Positions 9,591-22,100 of a DNA stretch of 28,396 nt are shown here, one piece after another (position 1 is the first letter of the stretch; every line of letters begins with the position of its first letter). The notes under the pieces are model-generated. The model did no database searches. It saw only the letters and a program-made list of their open reading frames with translations, and had not been told where the DNA came from. The position numbers and the translations under genes are program-made. The stretch is taken from NCBI GenBank assembly GCA_022836615.1, contig MU405449.1, positions 1 through 28,396 on the forward strand, given 5' to 3'. The stretch comes from Annulohypoxylon bovei var. microspora (Eukaryota > Ascomycota > Sordariomycetes > Xylariales > Hypoxylaceae).

Positions 9591-10443
9591 TATTATTTAA
9601 ATTAACTTATATTATTTTAATTATTTATAATTATACTTTAAATTATTAATTATTTTAAATAAATTTAAATTCTTTTTTTTATTTTTATTAATTACATTTT
9701 CGATAATATTAATCGACTTTATTTTTTTTATATTTCCTTAAATAAACATAATTTTTTTTAATTATTTTTTAATATATAAAAAGTTTAATTTCTTTAATTT
9801 TAATACCACATTTTAAAATTTATTTAATTATTAATTAAATCTTTTTTCCAACCATTTTTTATAAAAGTTTTTAATAATTTTATTAAATTTTATTTCTTAT
9901 TTCGTTATTTATTAAATTTTATTAAATTTAAATTCTTTTTTTAAATTAATTAACCATTATTTTAATAATTTAAATATATTTAAATAATAATTTAATAATT
10001 AATATATTAAACATTAAATAATCATTTTTATATAAATTATTTCTTTATTTATTTTTTATTAATTATTTATTTTTATTATAAAACGTTTCATTTAAAATTA
10101 ATATTTTATTAATTCCTTTAAAATTATATTATTAAGGAAATTTAATATAATCGGTTTAATCGGAAAAAATATTTCATTATTTAAATTAAAATAATATTAT
10201 AAATCGGCTTATATAAAACTTTAAATACATTTAATTTACTTTAATTAATAATTTTTAATTCGTAATTTAATAATTATATTATTACTTTCCATTTTATTAA
10301 AATTATTTTCGTTTATTATTAATTAAATATTATTTTAATTTTGCAAATTTTAATTAATATAACGTTGTTTATTATCCCTTTTATATATATATAAAAAAAT
10401 AAAAAACTTAATTTCGAATAACCGTTATTAAACTTATAACTTT

Positions 10444-10666
10444 TAAAATAATTATTTAATGTTCGAAACCATATTAATAATAAATTAATAAATCGCAAGT
10501 AATTATAATTTTATTCATATATTGTACGGAATAAATTTATGAACATTTTTCCGATTACGTTAAAAGCGCGTTTTTATTTCATTCCATGTATTATATAATC
10601 TTTTTCGTGTACCCATGTACCTTCCTTGTACCCATGTACTTTCCACACCTTTTAACACGTTTTTTA
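10444..10666. repeat. 223-bp LTR-like direct repeat, right copy
   Basis: Partner of 7311-7533. This copy keeps more C (CCATGTA, GTACCCATGTACC, CACACC) where the left copy has T, showing asymmetric RIP of the two copies. Confidence 0.72.
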
Positions 10667-11699
10667 TATAAAATTATTAATAATTAAATTTAAATGAAAT
10701 TTAAACTTTTATTTTAATTATTTCGTATTTATAAATAATAAATATAAAAATTCCCATTATTTTATTTTAAAATAAAGTAAATGTATATTTAAAATTTATT
10801 TAATTTCGTAATTAATATAAGTTATAAATTAAAAAGCATAATATATTAATTTAAACTTATATTATTAATGTTATTTTTAATATAACTTAATTATATTTAA
10901 CTTTTAAAATAAAGTTATTAATAAAAAATTAAATTTAAAATTTATTAAATAAATTAAATCATTTACTTTATTTATTATAATTTAATTTTACCGGGCTTTC
11001 GTATATTATTTTTAATTTTAATTTTTTATATAATTAATATATTATATAAATCGAATATAACATTTTATTTAAAAAACATAATGGCGATTTATTATTTACA
11101 TATAATAATATATATAAATTTAATATTATTATTTAAAATAAAAAACTTATAATATTAATTAATTAAAAAATAACGAGTTTTTTTAAATTAAAACGTATTA
11201 AAAAAATTCATTATATTTATGAAAATTTAAATAAAAAAAATTTATATTTTTATAACTTTTTTATAAAATAAATCATTAATTTAACATTTTAATATAATTT
11301 ATATAAAAATTTATAAAATTTTCATAATTATTTAATATATTATACGGTATTTTTCATTTTATTAATATTTTCATTTAATTTTTATACGATATTAATATAT
11401 ATATATTAATTAAATTTTTAATTTAATTTATAATAATTCATTATAATTTTATTTAAATATATTAATCGTTTAATACTTTATTCCATTCATTTTAATAATT
11501 TAAAATTCATTTAATAATATAAATTAATTAAAATAAAAAAATAAAAGCTTTCGAAATTAATTACTTTAAATAATTACACGTATATAATTATAAAAAAAAA
11601 ATTTTTTAATAACTTTTTCGGTTAATTAAACTTAAAAATACTTTTTATAATATTTTACTTTAAGTTTTATATTCCATTATAATAAATATTAATATTAAT
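10667..11699. other. eroded sequence, nothing recognised
   Basis: C slightly exceeds G on the plus strand. It may include the C-terminal end of the minus-strand helicase relic that begins further right, but no motif could be named. Confidence 0.4.
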
Positions 11700-12600
11700 A
11701 TATAATTTATTTAAATAAATAATTATAAGTTATAATATAACGTAATACGTTTCGAAAATAATAATAAAAAATCATTATTTAAACCATTTAATTTAATATC
11801 CGTCGTTATTTTAAATAAAACGAAAATTACCGATAATAATTTAATAATTAATATAATATTATTATTTAACATATATATAAATAAATTTAAATTAAAAATA
11901 AAACTTTATGCGATATATTCCATTCCGTTTACCATTTTTAACATTTAATAATTATTTTTTATAATAATTAATAACATATTTTTTATAAAACATAAATATA
12001 TTAAAATTTTAAATAATAAATTATTTATTATTTAATACGCTTTATTAATTATAATAATTTTATTTAAAATCTTTAATTCATAATTTAAAAAAAATATACA
12101 TTTTTTAACGTTTTTTTTTAATTAATATAATTATAACTTAAAGATTAATCGCATATCGCATTAAATTTCGTGGTATAATTACTTTTATTTCTTTATTTAA
12201 AATAATATTTATTAAATATATTCATTTTATATTTAAAATAATAATATCATCGTTTATTTATTAACCGTTTTTTAAACATTAAAATATAATAACGAAAATT
12301 AAATTAATAATTCTCATTTATTAATTTAAGATTATCACGTTTATAAACTTTAAAAAAAATTAATATTTTAAATAATATTTATCGTTTTTAACCTTAAAAA
12401 GCTTTCCCGTTTTTTTACATTTTTTTTAATTTATAACTTTTTTTAAATATAATAATAATATACCTTAAATAAAATCGAATTAATAAAAATCACCACAAAA
12501 AATTATAATAAATATCTTATTAAAATTTTCATTAAAATAACCGCGAACTTATTAAAATTAAATATAAACGTCGTATAAATTATTTTTAAATATTATATTA
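11700..12600 (-). pseudogene. PIF1-type DNA helicase relic
   Basis: PIF1-family helicases are superfamily 1B 5'-3' DNA helicases, found as host proteins and inside Helitrons and related fungal elements. On the minus strand, reading through stops, these motifs appear in family order. FCGDFYQF at about 12497-12474 (GDF codons 12494-12486) matches the motif II/III GDF-x-Q region. LN**MR at about 12326-12312 matches the T-x-QMR motif. An IN(D)DI-x-LN segment follows. KVIIPRNLMRYAIN at about 12186-12144 matches the P-x-N-x-x-R-x-x-IN motif, and VNGMEY at 11932-11915 matches the L-x-NG-x-x-G/Y region. Several frame changes separate them. Walker A was sought at 12.8-13.4 kb but not recognised. Dead copy; origin (Helitron-like or other) is open. 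Confidence 0.64.
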
Positions 12601-14754
12601 CATTTATTAATAATTAATATATTAATATTTTTTTATAATATAACTTTTTTTAAAATTATTTTACCTTTTTTAATAATAAAAAACCTTATTACGAAATAAA
12701 TGATTATTTTATTAATATAAATTTTAATGTTATTAAAAATTATAATAACTTAAATTCATTTTTAAATTCCTTTAACTTTTAAAACTTAAATTAATATTTT
12801 AATTATAACGCTTTTATTAATGCCGCTTTCACTTTTAAAATAATATAATAATTATAAATTATATATAAAAAATACATTTATAATTTCTTTTACTTTTAAA
12901 ACATTAATTTAATTAAAATAATATAAAATTAATTTAAAAAACATAAATTATTTTTTATTTAAACCTTTTCATTTAATTAAGATTTTAATAATTTTTATCC
13001 ATGTTTTATTAAAATAATATTTAATATTTATTTTAATTAATATATAAAAAAAATTTATAATTTAATTTTTTTATTATATATATTAATTAATAATTAAATC
13101 TTCGTTTATTTTAAATATATTTTAATTATTCTCGTTTTTTATTCCATTATTAATTAAATTAAAATATATATTTCACGTAATATTTAATTCGTTTATAATT
13201 TATTATAATTTCATTTTATTTAATTACTTAAACTTTTTTTTTTAAATTTTAATATTTTATTCGATAACTTTATTTATATGATTATTACGCTTAATAATTT
13301 ATACCGTCGTAAAATTTAAATTATTTTTAATTTTACGATAATAATTTAATTTTAAAGTAATTAAAAAATTAAATACTTTTATTACACTTTTAATTTTAAA
13401 CGTTTAAAAAAATTAAATAACCATATTTTCGAATACCGAAATTTTTATATTATAACATTTTATAATAAAATTATTAATTATATTAATAAATGTTATAAGT
13501 TCGTGAACTTTAAGAATTTATTTCATTTTTTCGGTTTTTTTCGTTATTAATTTCGTCATTTTTTTCGTTATTAAAAAAATTATTTTTTACTTTAATTAAC
13601 ATTTTTTATTTAAATAACACGTTAAAAATTTTCACATTTAATATAACATTTTCCTTAAATTTTTTTAATAAATTAAAATTAAATTTAATAAATTATAAAC
13701 GATTAAAAAGGTTTTTTTTTAATTATTCTTATATATTAAATAACGTTCTTTTTTTTAATAATAAATTTTTTTTTAAAAGATAAATAACTTTAATTAAATA
13801 ACCGTAATACGTTTATAAAATTCGTTATTTTTAAAATTAAATAAATATACACTTATTAATAAAAAAATATAAATTTTAAATAATCGTCGAATATATTAAT
13901 AAAATTATATTTATTTTATATTTCTTTTAAACTTAATATATCGGTTTATTTACTTCGTTTTATTTATTTTAAAAATTATTTTCATTAAAAATATATAATT
14001 ATATAAACATATATTTTAAAAAATAAAACCGCGATATAAATATTTTTTAAAAATGTTTAATTTAATATTTATTTTTTTAAAAGAAACTTTTAAATTAAAT
14101 AAAATTTCCGTTTCATAATAAATAAATATAAATGTCCTTAAATATTATTATTAATATTAAATAATATAATATATAATATTATAATATAATCACATTTAAT
14201 TATTTTATAAATAATAATATATATTATATTTAAAAATATAATTACATACATTAATTAAAAATAATTTACATTCGTTAAAAATACGATTAAATATTTTAAC
14301 CATAAAATTACAAATAACTTCGTTTTTATTATTTACATTAATAAATCTTAATAACCGTATAATTATTTAAAAATAAACGATAAACATTATTAATTTTTAA
14401 TATAAAAAAGTTTTTAATTTAATGGCATAATTAATGGTATAATATATTAACGCCAAGGTTTATATTATAATGAAAATAATAATAAAATTATAATTATAAC
14501 GAATATAAATAATAATCATTAAATTTTAACGATTATAATTAATTAATTTTCGTTTAATACGTAATATATTGTTTTTATTTATATATATAAATTCGATAAA
14601 TTTTTAAAGTTATTCGAAACGACATTTTTTTTATTTTTTACTTTTTATTTAAATTTTTTAAAATTTAAAATATTTATAATATATCGCGTTATATTAATGG
14701 GCTTAAGTTATAATAATAATAAAATTTACCTTTTCTTTTTATTTAATAATTAAT
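12601..14754. other. eroded minus-strand coding relic, unassigned
   Basis: C clearly exceeds G on the plus strand. Minus-strand frames run for tens of codons with only TAA breaks, suggesting that the helicase relic extends upstream here. No domain was named. Confidence 0.35.
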
Positions 14755-14756
14755 TA

Positions 14757-14927
14757 ATTTAAATTATTTTTTAAATTATTTAATAATTAATAACGATTTA
14801 AAATCCGAGATTTTTTATAAAACGTAACTTGGTTAAAATTTTCTTTAAAATATTTATCGATGTAACATAAAAATTTAATAACATTTTAAGCATCGCCCGT
14901 AATAATTAAATTAAAATAAAATTTTTC
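14757..14927 (-). pseudogene. open relic frame, unknown protein
   Basis: The minus frame reads about 56 codons with only TAA interruptions, including IITGDA*NVIKFLCYIDKYF followed by a charged region rich in Asn and Lys. Its look is that of a real soluble protein domain, not random AT DNA. It has the same orientation as the helicase relic and lies 2.2 kb upstream of it, so it may be the N-terminal part of the same large protein. I do not recognise the fold. Confidence 0.4.
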
Positions 14928-17191
14928 CATTTTAATATTATTATAATATTAAAGAAATCCATAAAAATGGAATATATTTTACCCGTTAATTTTAATTACT
15001 TTAAAATAATAATTAATAAAATTAAACGTTTTATTTTTCATTTTAATTTTAATAATTTCTTTAAAAAAAACATTTAAATATATATAAAATTAAAGGATAA
15101 CGGAAATAAGATTTTAATTAACTTTTTTATTTAAACTTCGTTTAATATTTAATAAATGTTATTTAATTTTTCGTTTAATTATTTAATAATAATAAAAACT
15201 TTTAAACTTTAAATTTATTTTAATATAAATAAATAAAAACATATCGTTTAAATTAATAATAAATTAAATGGTTAATAGCTTATTTTAAATAATTAAACTT
15301 TTAATTTAATCACATTATTTTATTTTATTTTTATTTAATAATGGTTGTTATTAATTATATATTACGATTTTTACCATGAGTTTTCACATTTAATCGTTAT
15401 TAATAAACTTATTTTATTTTAATTTATTATTAACCTTTAAAAAAAAATTTAAACTTAATAAATCATATAAATTAAATACATTATTAAAAAATACTTTTTT
15501 AATTTACATTATATTAATTTAATTATTATTACTTTTAATAATGCGGTTAAATATAAAAAATAAAAACATTAAATACGTCGTTATTATAACACCGTATTAT
15601 TAAAGTTTTAAAAAAACTTAATTAAAATAAAAAATTAATAAAATAATAAATCATTAAAAATTAACTTTTAAACATACGTTTTTATATTAAAATTTTATTT
15701 AACGTTTTTTTATAATTCACACGTTTAATCATTATTCGTTAAAAATAAACCGTTAACATTATATAAAAATAATTTAATAAATATAAACTTAAAATAATAT
15801 AAATTTTTAAAATTCATAAATTAATTTTTTAAAAAAACATAAACATATAATTTCCCATTTATAAATTCTTTAATAATATTTATATTTTTTTTATTATTAA
15901 CTTTTTTATTAATTTTTTATTATTATACTTTAATTTTAAAAAACTATTAAACGAATAATGCTTTTTAAACGTCATTAAATTAATTATAACTTATATTAAA
16001 AAAACTTAATAATATAATCATTATTATTATAAGAATTTATTAAAATAATAAATCGAATTATTAAAACGCTTTAAATTAATTTTATTCATTAAAAACATTA
16101 TCGAAATAAATATCATTATTAATATCGATAAGTTTTTTATTAACGATATTATAATAATATTTAAATTTAACATTAATATTATAATTAATAAATAAATTAA
16201 ATATAATATTAATTACATTTCTTTTAAAAATAAAATAAAATTAATTTTATTTTAAAACATAATTAATTTTTTTTATAACTTTTTTTTAAATATTATTAAT
16301 ATAAATTAAGTTAAATATAAAAGCGGATAAAATATATTTTTTTTCGTCACTTTAATTTTATTAAAAATCATTATTTATTAATATATAAGCATATAAATAA
16401 TTATATTTTCAAAGTTAAATTAACATTTTTTATATAATAAATTTATATAAACTTAATTATAATATAATATTTTATTTTTTAAATTTATTAAAATTATATT
16501 AAATGATATGGATATTATTAATTATATTTTTTATAAAATAAAGCAAAATTTTAACCATTAAATATACGTTATTAAAAAAATTAATATATATTTAAAAATC
16601 TTTTAATATATAAGGTTAATAAATTAATTATTTTTAAAATTAAAAATAAATTTAATAATCATGTTAAATGTAATTAAAATTAAAAAAAAACTTTTTTTTA
16701 ATTAAATAAAGTTATTTAATTTTAAATGGGAAAAAATGGACGCATAAATTCCATATTATTATTAATTAACAATTACACGGTAATATATTTTTTTTAATTA
16801 TTTTAATATAAAAATTATAAACTTTCATAAATTTTAAATATTAATTAAAACATTTTAAATAATCGAATTAATAAGTCGAATTTCCTTAATTTAAAAAAAA
16901 AAAAACCTTAAAAACATTTAAAAGATATTATAAAAATAATTTTTAAAATAATATTATTATATTAATATTATAACATTATAATAAACACACATAATACCAT
17001 TTTAATAATAAATTTCTTTCATTTTAAATTATATGTTAAAAATTAAATATATAAAATACTTTATAACGATTATTAATAAAATAAAATAAATCTTTATTAA
17101 TTAAAGCAATTTCTTTTATTAAAAAAACATTATTAAAACCATTTATAACATTATTTAAAATTTAATAAACGTTAATAATATTTACATTTTA
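14928..17191. other. eroded sequence, unassigned
   Basis: Same C-over-G bias as the flanking minus-strand relic frames. No motif and no repeat partner were found on either strand. Confidence 0.35.
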
Positions 17192-17390
17192 TTCTTTAAA
17201 TTTAACATAAAAAACAAAACCATAATTTAATAATCCACGTCGTTTTCGTTTCACATAATAATTAAATTCGTTATTTAATATTATTAAAAAATCATCGACA
17301 TTTTTACATTTTACATTTATTTTAATATTTAATTTTAAAATTAAATTAATATAATTAATAAATATCGTTCCAAGGAAAAATTAAAAATAA
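17192..17390 (-). pseudogene. 66-codon open relic frame, unknown protein
   Basis: The minus strand is free of any stop from about 17390 to a TAA at 17189-17191, which is notable in this composition. It contains CKNVDDFLIILNNEFNYYV followed by KRKRRGLLNYGFVFYV, a mixed acidic then basic stretch with a predicted alpha-beta look. No family was recognised. Orientation agrees with the helicase relic 5 kb downstream, and both may come from one large element protein. Confidence 0.42.
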
Positions 17391-18428
17391 TTAAAAATAT
17401 ATTTATTAAATAATATATTTCATTAAAACGAAACGAAAAACTTAAATAATAAAAATATTAATTTAAAAATAATAACATTTAAAAACTTATAAATATAATT
17501 TCATATTATCTTTTTTTATTTAAATTATTTCATCCATATATTAATAATTTTTTACGTTTTATTAATATATACATAACTTTACATTTTATTTAAAAATATA
17601 ATATAATAATTAAATCCAAAACATTATAATTTTTAATTATATATTAAAGAAAATTTTAATAAAAATATTAACGCGATAAATTTAAAAAATCGACCGATAT
17701 AAATATAACTTTTTTATAAAGTTACATTAATTTAATATACGCTTTTAAAATATTACCGTTTAAAAAAAAAAAATAAAAAACACGTATTATAATATATAAT
17801 AATTTTATATTTATTTTAAACATAAAAATGGATATTAACTTTTAATTTTTTTAAAACTTATATAACATTATTATGTAAAAAAACATTTTTAAAATAAAAA
17901 TAATTTCATTATTTTTAACCATTAATAATCATTAAAAAATACAATTTCTTTAATACGTAATTATTTATAACATTTATATTTTTATATTAATAAAAATACA
18001 TTTCGAATTTTAATTAATTAATAAAAAATTAAATATATAACCGGAACGTTAATAATAATATTAAATAATTAATTAATTTACTTTTAAAATATATTAAAAC
18101 GTTTATTACATAACCGCCGATATAAATTTAAATAAATAACACCGGTAATTTAATTTTAATAAAATTTTAAAAACGTTATTTATAAATGGTAACGTTAAAT
18201 TTTAATAATTATTACGATTAAAAAGATTTAAAATTTTTATTACATTAATTATTTAAATATAAATATTTATTTTAATAACTTTAATATTTAATTTTATTTT
18301 TTTATATTTAAAACATTTTTATTACATAATCCATGTTTATATATATACACATTTATTTTATTTATTTTTATATATTTTAAAAAAAAACACCATTTATTAT
18401 TATATTTTTTTTATTTTAACCATTTACT
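17391..18428. other. eroded sequence left of the MITE
   Basis: AT-rich, C over G on the plus strand, no recognised motif. The segment ends in TTATTTTAAC (18411-18420), a word that recurs just right of the MITE at 19173-19181. Confidence 0.4.
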
Positions 18429-18431
18429 TTA

Positions 18432-18475
18432 GAGCGTTGTTATCCGGGCTATGTCCTTTTTGTTATCCGGGCTAT
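18432..18475 (+). repeat. left terminal inverted repeat of the MITE
   Basis: Pairs with 19129-19172; two mismatches in 44, both transitions. It contains a 17-bp direct repeat, GTTATCCGGGCTATGTC, at 18439-18455 whose second copy, 18462-18478, overlaps the inner edge. Confidence 0.92.
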
Positions 18476-18478
18476 GTC
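18439..18478 (+). promoter_or_regulatory. 17-bp iterons in the TIR, possible transposase sites
   Basis: Two perfect copies of GTTATCCGGGCTATGTC, starts 23 bp apart (18439 and 18462). The right end carries the mirror pair with small changes. Duplicated subterminal words of this kind commonly bind transposase; that role is inferred. Confidence 0.5.
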
Positions 18479-18909
18479 ACGTGATTTTGGGGAATTTTTA
18501 TTTTTAAAATTCGGAAACCCGGGCCTTTTCGTTTTCATTTTATAATAACTTTACCACCGTTATGGCTACCATTTTATAATTATATTCATTCGATAGCTAA
18601 AAGAATTATGCAATAAATAAAATTGGTTACATCGAAATCGGGGAAGAATCGGGCGAAATATAACGATTCCTTTATAATATATAACTTTTACATTTACTTT
18701 CTTTAATATCTTTGCGAATAAAATCAATAAAATTTCAAAACTTTCTTTATAAAGTTCAGAATTCAATTTCAAATCGAATATATTTGGTTCGAGTTTTATA
18801 TCTATATTATTTGTTGAGATATTAAAAGATATATATAAAAAGGATGTAAAAATTAAATCATTAAGTGTTCAATTAGGTAAATGGTGGGGTAAAAGGCCTG
18901 GAAACCCAC

Positions 18910-18925
18910 TATAACGTACGTTATA
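18910..18925. repeat. 16-bp perfect palindrome inside the MITE
   Basis: TATAACGTACGTTATA is fully self-complementary. It lies off-centre in the element. It could be a protein-binding site or the fold centre; function unknown. Confidence 0.85.
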
Positions 18926-19128
18926 ACGCCTTTTAAACTTCAAACGCTTATAACTTTCCCAATACTTGGTTAAATTGGATGCACTTAATTTTACCCAATG
19001 CAGCCAAATCCCAGCGTTTTAATGATGTTAATTATATACCACTAACCGGAATATCCGTGAAGTTATGGCAAGATGAATGGTAAAAAGCCCGGGTTTTTAA
19101 ATTTGGTGGGGTGATTTTATAACGGGGT

Positions 19129-19172
19129 ATAGCCCGGATAATAAAAAGGACATAACCCGGATAACAACGCTC
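19129..19172 (-). repeat. right terminal inverted repeat of the MITE
   Basis: Reverse complement of the left repeat with two transitions. Similarity resumes further inside after a gap: an AAACCCGGGC-type word near 18515-18524 and its complement near 19086-19095. Confidence 0.92.
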
Positions 19173-19175
19173 TTA

Positions 19176-22100
19176 TTTTAACATATAATAATTAAACTTT
19201 AAAATAATATTTTAAATTTAATTTTAATATTTTTTTTATATTTAATATTATTAAAATAAAAAAATAAAAGAAATAATTTTAATTCATTAAATATAAAAAT
19301 ATCGTAATTATTTTCATTATTATTATTAACTTTTTATTTAATTTTTTTCATTTAAATATCCTACGATACATTAATTATAATAATTTTATTATTAATTCAT
19401 ATATTTTTAATAATAATAAATATTAATTTAAAAAAGGCGATATTATTTTTATATCCGATAATTTAAAATTATAATCTTTTTAAATATTATTTTATAATAA
19501 TATTAATTATTAAAAGAATTAATAAACGTTAATAATAATATTATTATAATTTATATAAAAATAAATAAACTTAAAAATAAGTTTTATTAAAATTTAATAA
19601 TATATATAATAAATTAATAAATGTTAATTTTATTAATATTAAAAAACTTATTATATAAAAATAATGAATAATTTACTTATTTTTCGATTATATTTATTCA
19701 CCGTTTTAAATATAACACATTATTATATATAAAATTACTTTAAAACCATTTTTTTAATATAAATTTTTTATAAAATTATAATTTTTTTTAATCGAAATAA
19801 TTAAACCTTTTTATTAAATTTCTTTAAGCGAAGATTATACGCTTTTTATATATTCGTTATATATAATAACTTTGCATTAAAAAAATATTAATGGACGTTA
19901 AATAAAAAAAAAATTAAAAAATAATTAATATATTTATTATTTTAATAAACTTATTAAATAATTTAAAAACAACTTTATTATTCGCATTAATTTTAAATTA
20001 AATACACCGTTAAAACGTTCTTTAATACACATTATAATACTTAAAAAAAATTTACGAATAACTTTAAATATAACTTTAATATTTAATAACCTAAGCTTTT
20101 TAAAAAAAAAATTTCTTCGCTTTAAATTATAAATATAATTAATTTAATTTAAAAGAAATAAAAACGCCGTTTAAAAAGAAAACACTTTAATTAAATTAAT
20201 ATTAACGTTATAATAAATTTAATATAACATTAACTTTTAAATTAAAATAATTGCAAAAAGCAAAAGCGTTTTAAAATCGAATTTAAACGTATAATTAATC
20301 GAAAGTTTAAAAATATCACTTGTAATTATAATTAAAAATAAAAAAAAAAGTAAAATATTTATTATATTATATTATAAAAACTTAAAAAAAAAATCATTTA
20401 CATTACATATAAAGCCTTTAAATAATTAACCAAAACTTATTTTTAATAAAATAATTAACTTTATTATTAATAATAAAATTAAAAATAATAATAATAATAA
20501 TGAAAATAAAAACGAAAACGTTTTATTTTTAATAAAAAAACGTAAAGTTTAATAAAAAATAAATAATATATAAATTATCTTTTATATTTACTTTATTAAT
20601 TTACTTTTTATTTATATTATATATTAAAAAATTAATTTTAATAAAAATGAAAATATTAATTAACTTATAAACGATAACGATAATAATAATAACATTTTTA
20701 ATTTTAAAAATAATAAACGTTATAAATAATAACATTAACTTTAATAATTAAATTTTATATTATAAATATATAAATTATATTAATATATAAAATATGTTTT
20801 ATAATTATAAAATAAAGAAATTAATTAAAAACTTTAATATAAACGTATAAATTACCATTTAATTAATATAAAATAAATTAAAACAAATATTTTTTTAAAT
20901 TTAAAATTATACATAAAAATAAATAAATAAAAACATATAAATTAACCTTTTAAATAAAACGCTTCGATGTTTTATAACATTTTTAATAATTTTAAAAATA
21001 TTTATAAAAAACGTATTTAATTAAAAACTTTTTTTTTAATTTTTATTAATTAATTTACATCGAAATTATAAAAACCAAAAAGTTTAATAATTACGTTAAA
21101 AATCTTTAAATAAACTTAATTAAATTTAAATAAAAATATAATCGTAAATTTTTTATTAAAATTAATTATATTATCCGTTATAATATTAAATAATATTAAC
21201 ATATTTAAATTAAAACTTATAAAAAAATAAAACGTTTTATTTATTTTAAAACTTTTATAATTATTATTATTTATAAAAATTATTAAATTAAGTGGGTAAT
21301 TAAAAGGTTAATTAAATAAATATAATCGAATAAAATGAACATTATTTTTAATATTTTTATTAAAAAGAAACATTTCTTTATTATTTAATTATAAATAAAA
21401 ACATTTATTATTAATTTTAAAATTTTTAAAGGATTTGAAATTTTTATTAAATATATTTAATTTCGTATATTTAAAAAAAGTATTATTTTTTTTATTATCG
21501 ATGGATTATTTAAATAAAAAAAATTAAACATTCTAATTCTTCGTTTTTATAATTAATCGAATAATCGAAGTTTTTAAAAATATTAAAATAAAATATATAA
21601 AAAAAAATTAATATGGAATTTTAATAAAATTTAATAATTCTTTATTTTAAAATCATTAAAAAACTTTTATAAAATATTAAATTATTTTATTAAAAAAATT
21701 AATTATATGTATTATAAGCTTATATTTTTTTTTATTATCGAAATTAAATTTAAATATAATAATAAAATAATATTTATTAAAGTATTAATATAAATTAATA
21801 CGAAAATAAATAATGTTAATAAAATCATCGATAATATTCGTTTACGAAAATAATTTAACATAAAAATATATACGATTTTTAATATATTATGGGTTTTAAA
21901 TTTAAAGAATAATATAAATTAATTCCATGTTATTATAAAACGCCGAAATTTAATAAATTTCGAAATAAACGAAAAAACCATCGCCTTTTATATAACCAAA
22001 ACTTTTTTAAAGTTTTAATATAAACTTATAAATAAAAAAATCTTAATAATTAAAATTAAAAATAAACAAATACTTCGCATATTCCAAATATTTATAAATA

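Larger units (their letters stand above)
7311..10666. mobile_element. candidate 3.36-kb element between LTR-like repeats
   Basis: The two 223-bp direct repeats enclose about 2.9 kb containing a five-copy 40-bp minisatellite (7990-8190), a four-copy repeat (8494-8665), a less eroded patch (8690-8830) and a short minus-strand frame (9378-9590). No pol motif was recognised. By analogy with the element just upstream, this may be a second non-autonomous LTR element. Alternatively the two repeats may be independent solo LTRs of one family. The interior is richer in T than A on the plus strand, suggesting minus-strand coding. Confidence 0.4.
18432..19172. mobile_element. 741-bp MITE-like DNA transposon, not RIP-mutated
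   Basis: Near-perfect 44-bp terminal inverted repeats, starting GAGCGTTGTTATCCGGG, bound a 741-bp island with ordinary base words (TTG, CAA, TGG, CAG) absent elsewhere. A TTA triplet flanks each side (18429-18431 and 19173-19175), as in PIF/Harbinger insertions. Alternatively a 10-bp TTATTTTAAC lies 10 bp outside the left end and directly at the right end, which would fit a Mutator-like element with an extended left end. No transposase is encoded; a 68-codon minus-strand frame at 18566-18772 looks incidental. Known: short repeats often escape RIP. Inference: a recent or RIP-exempt non-autonomous element. Confidence 0.85.

Noticed and set aside
18566..18772. 68-codon ATG-initiated frame on the minus strand inside the MITE
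   Set aside because: No recognised motif, no relation to the element ends, and a length expected by chance in a low-G+C 741-bp element. It is much too short for a transposase.
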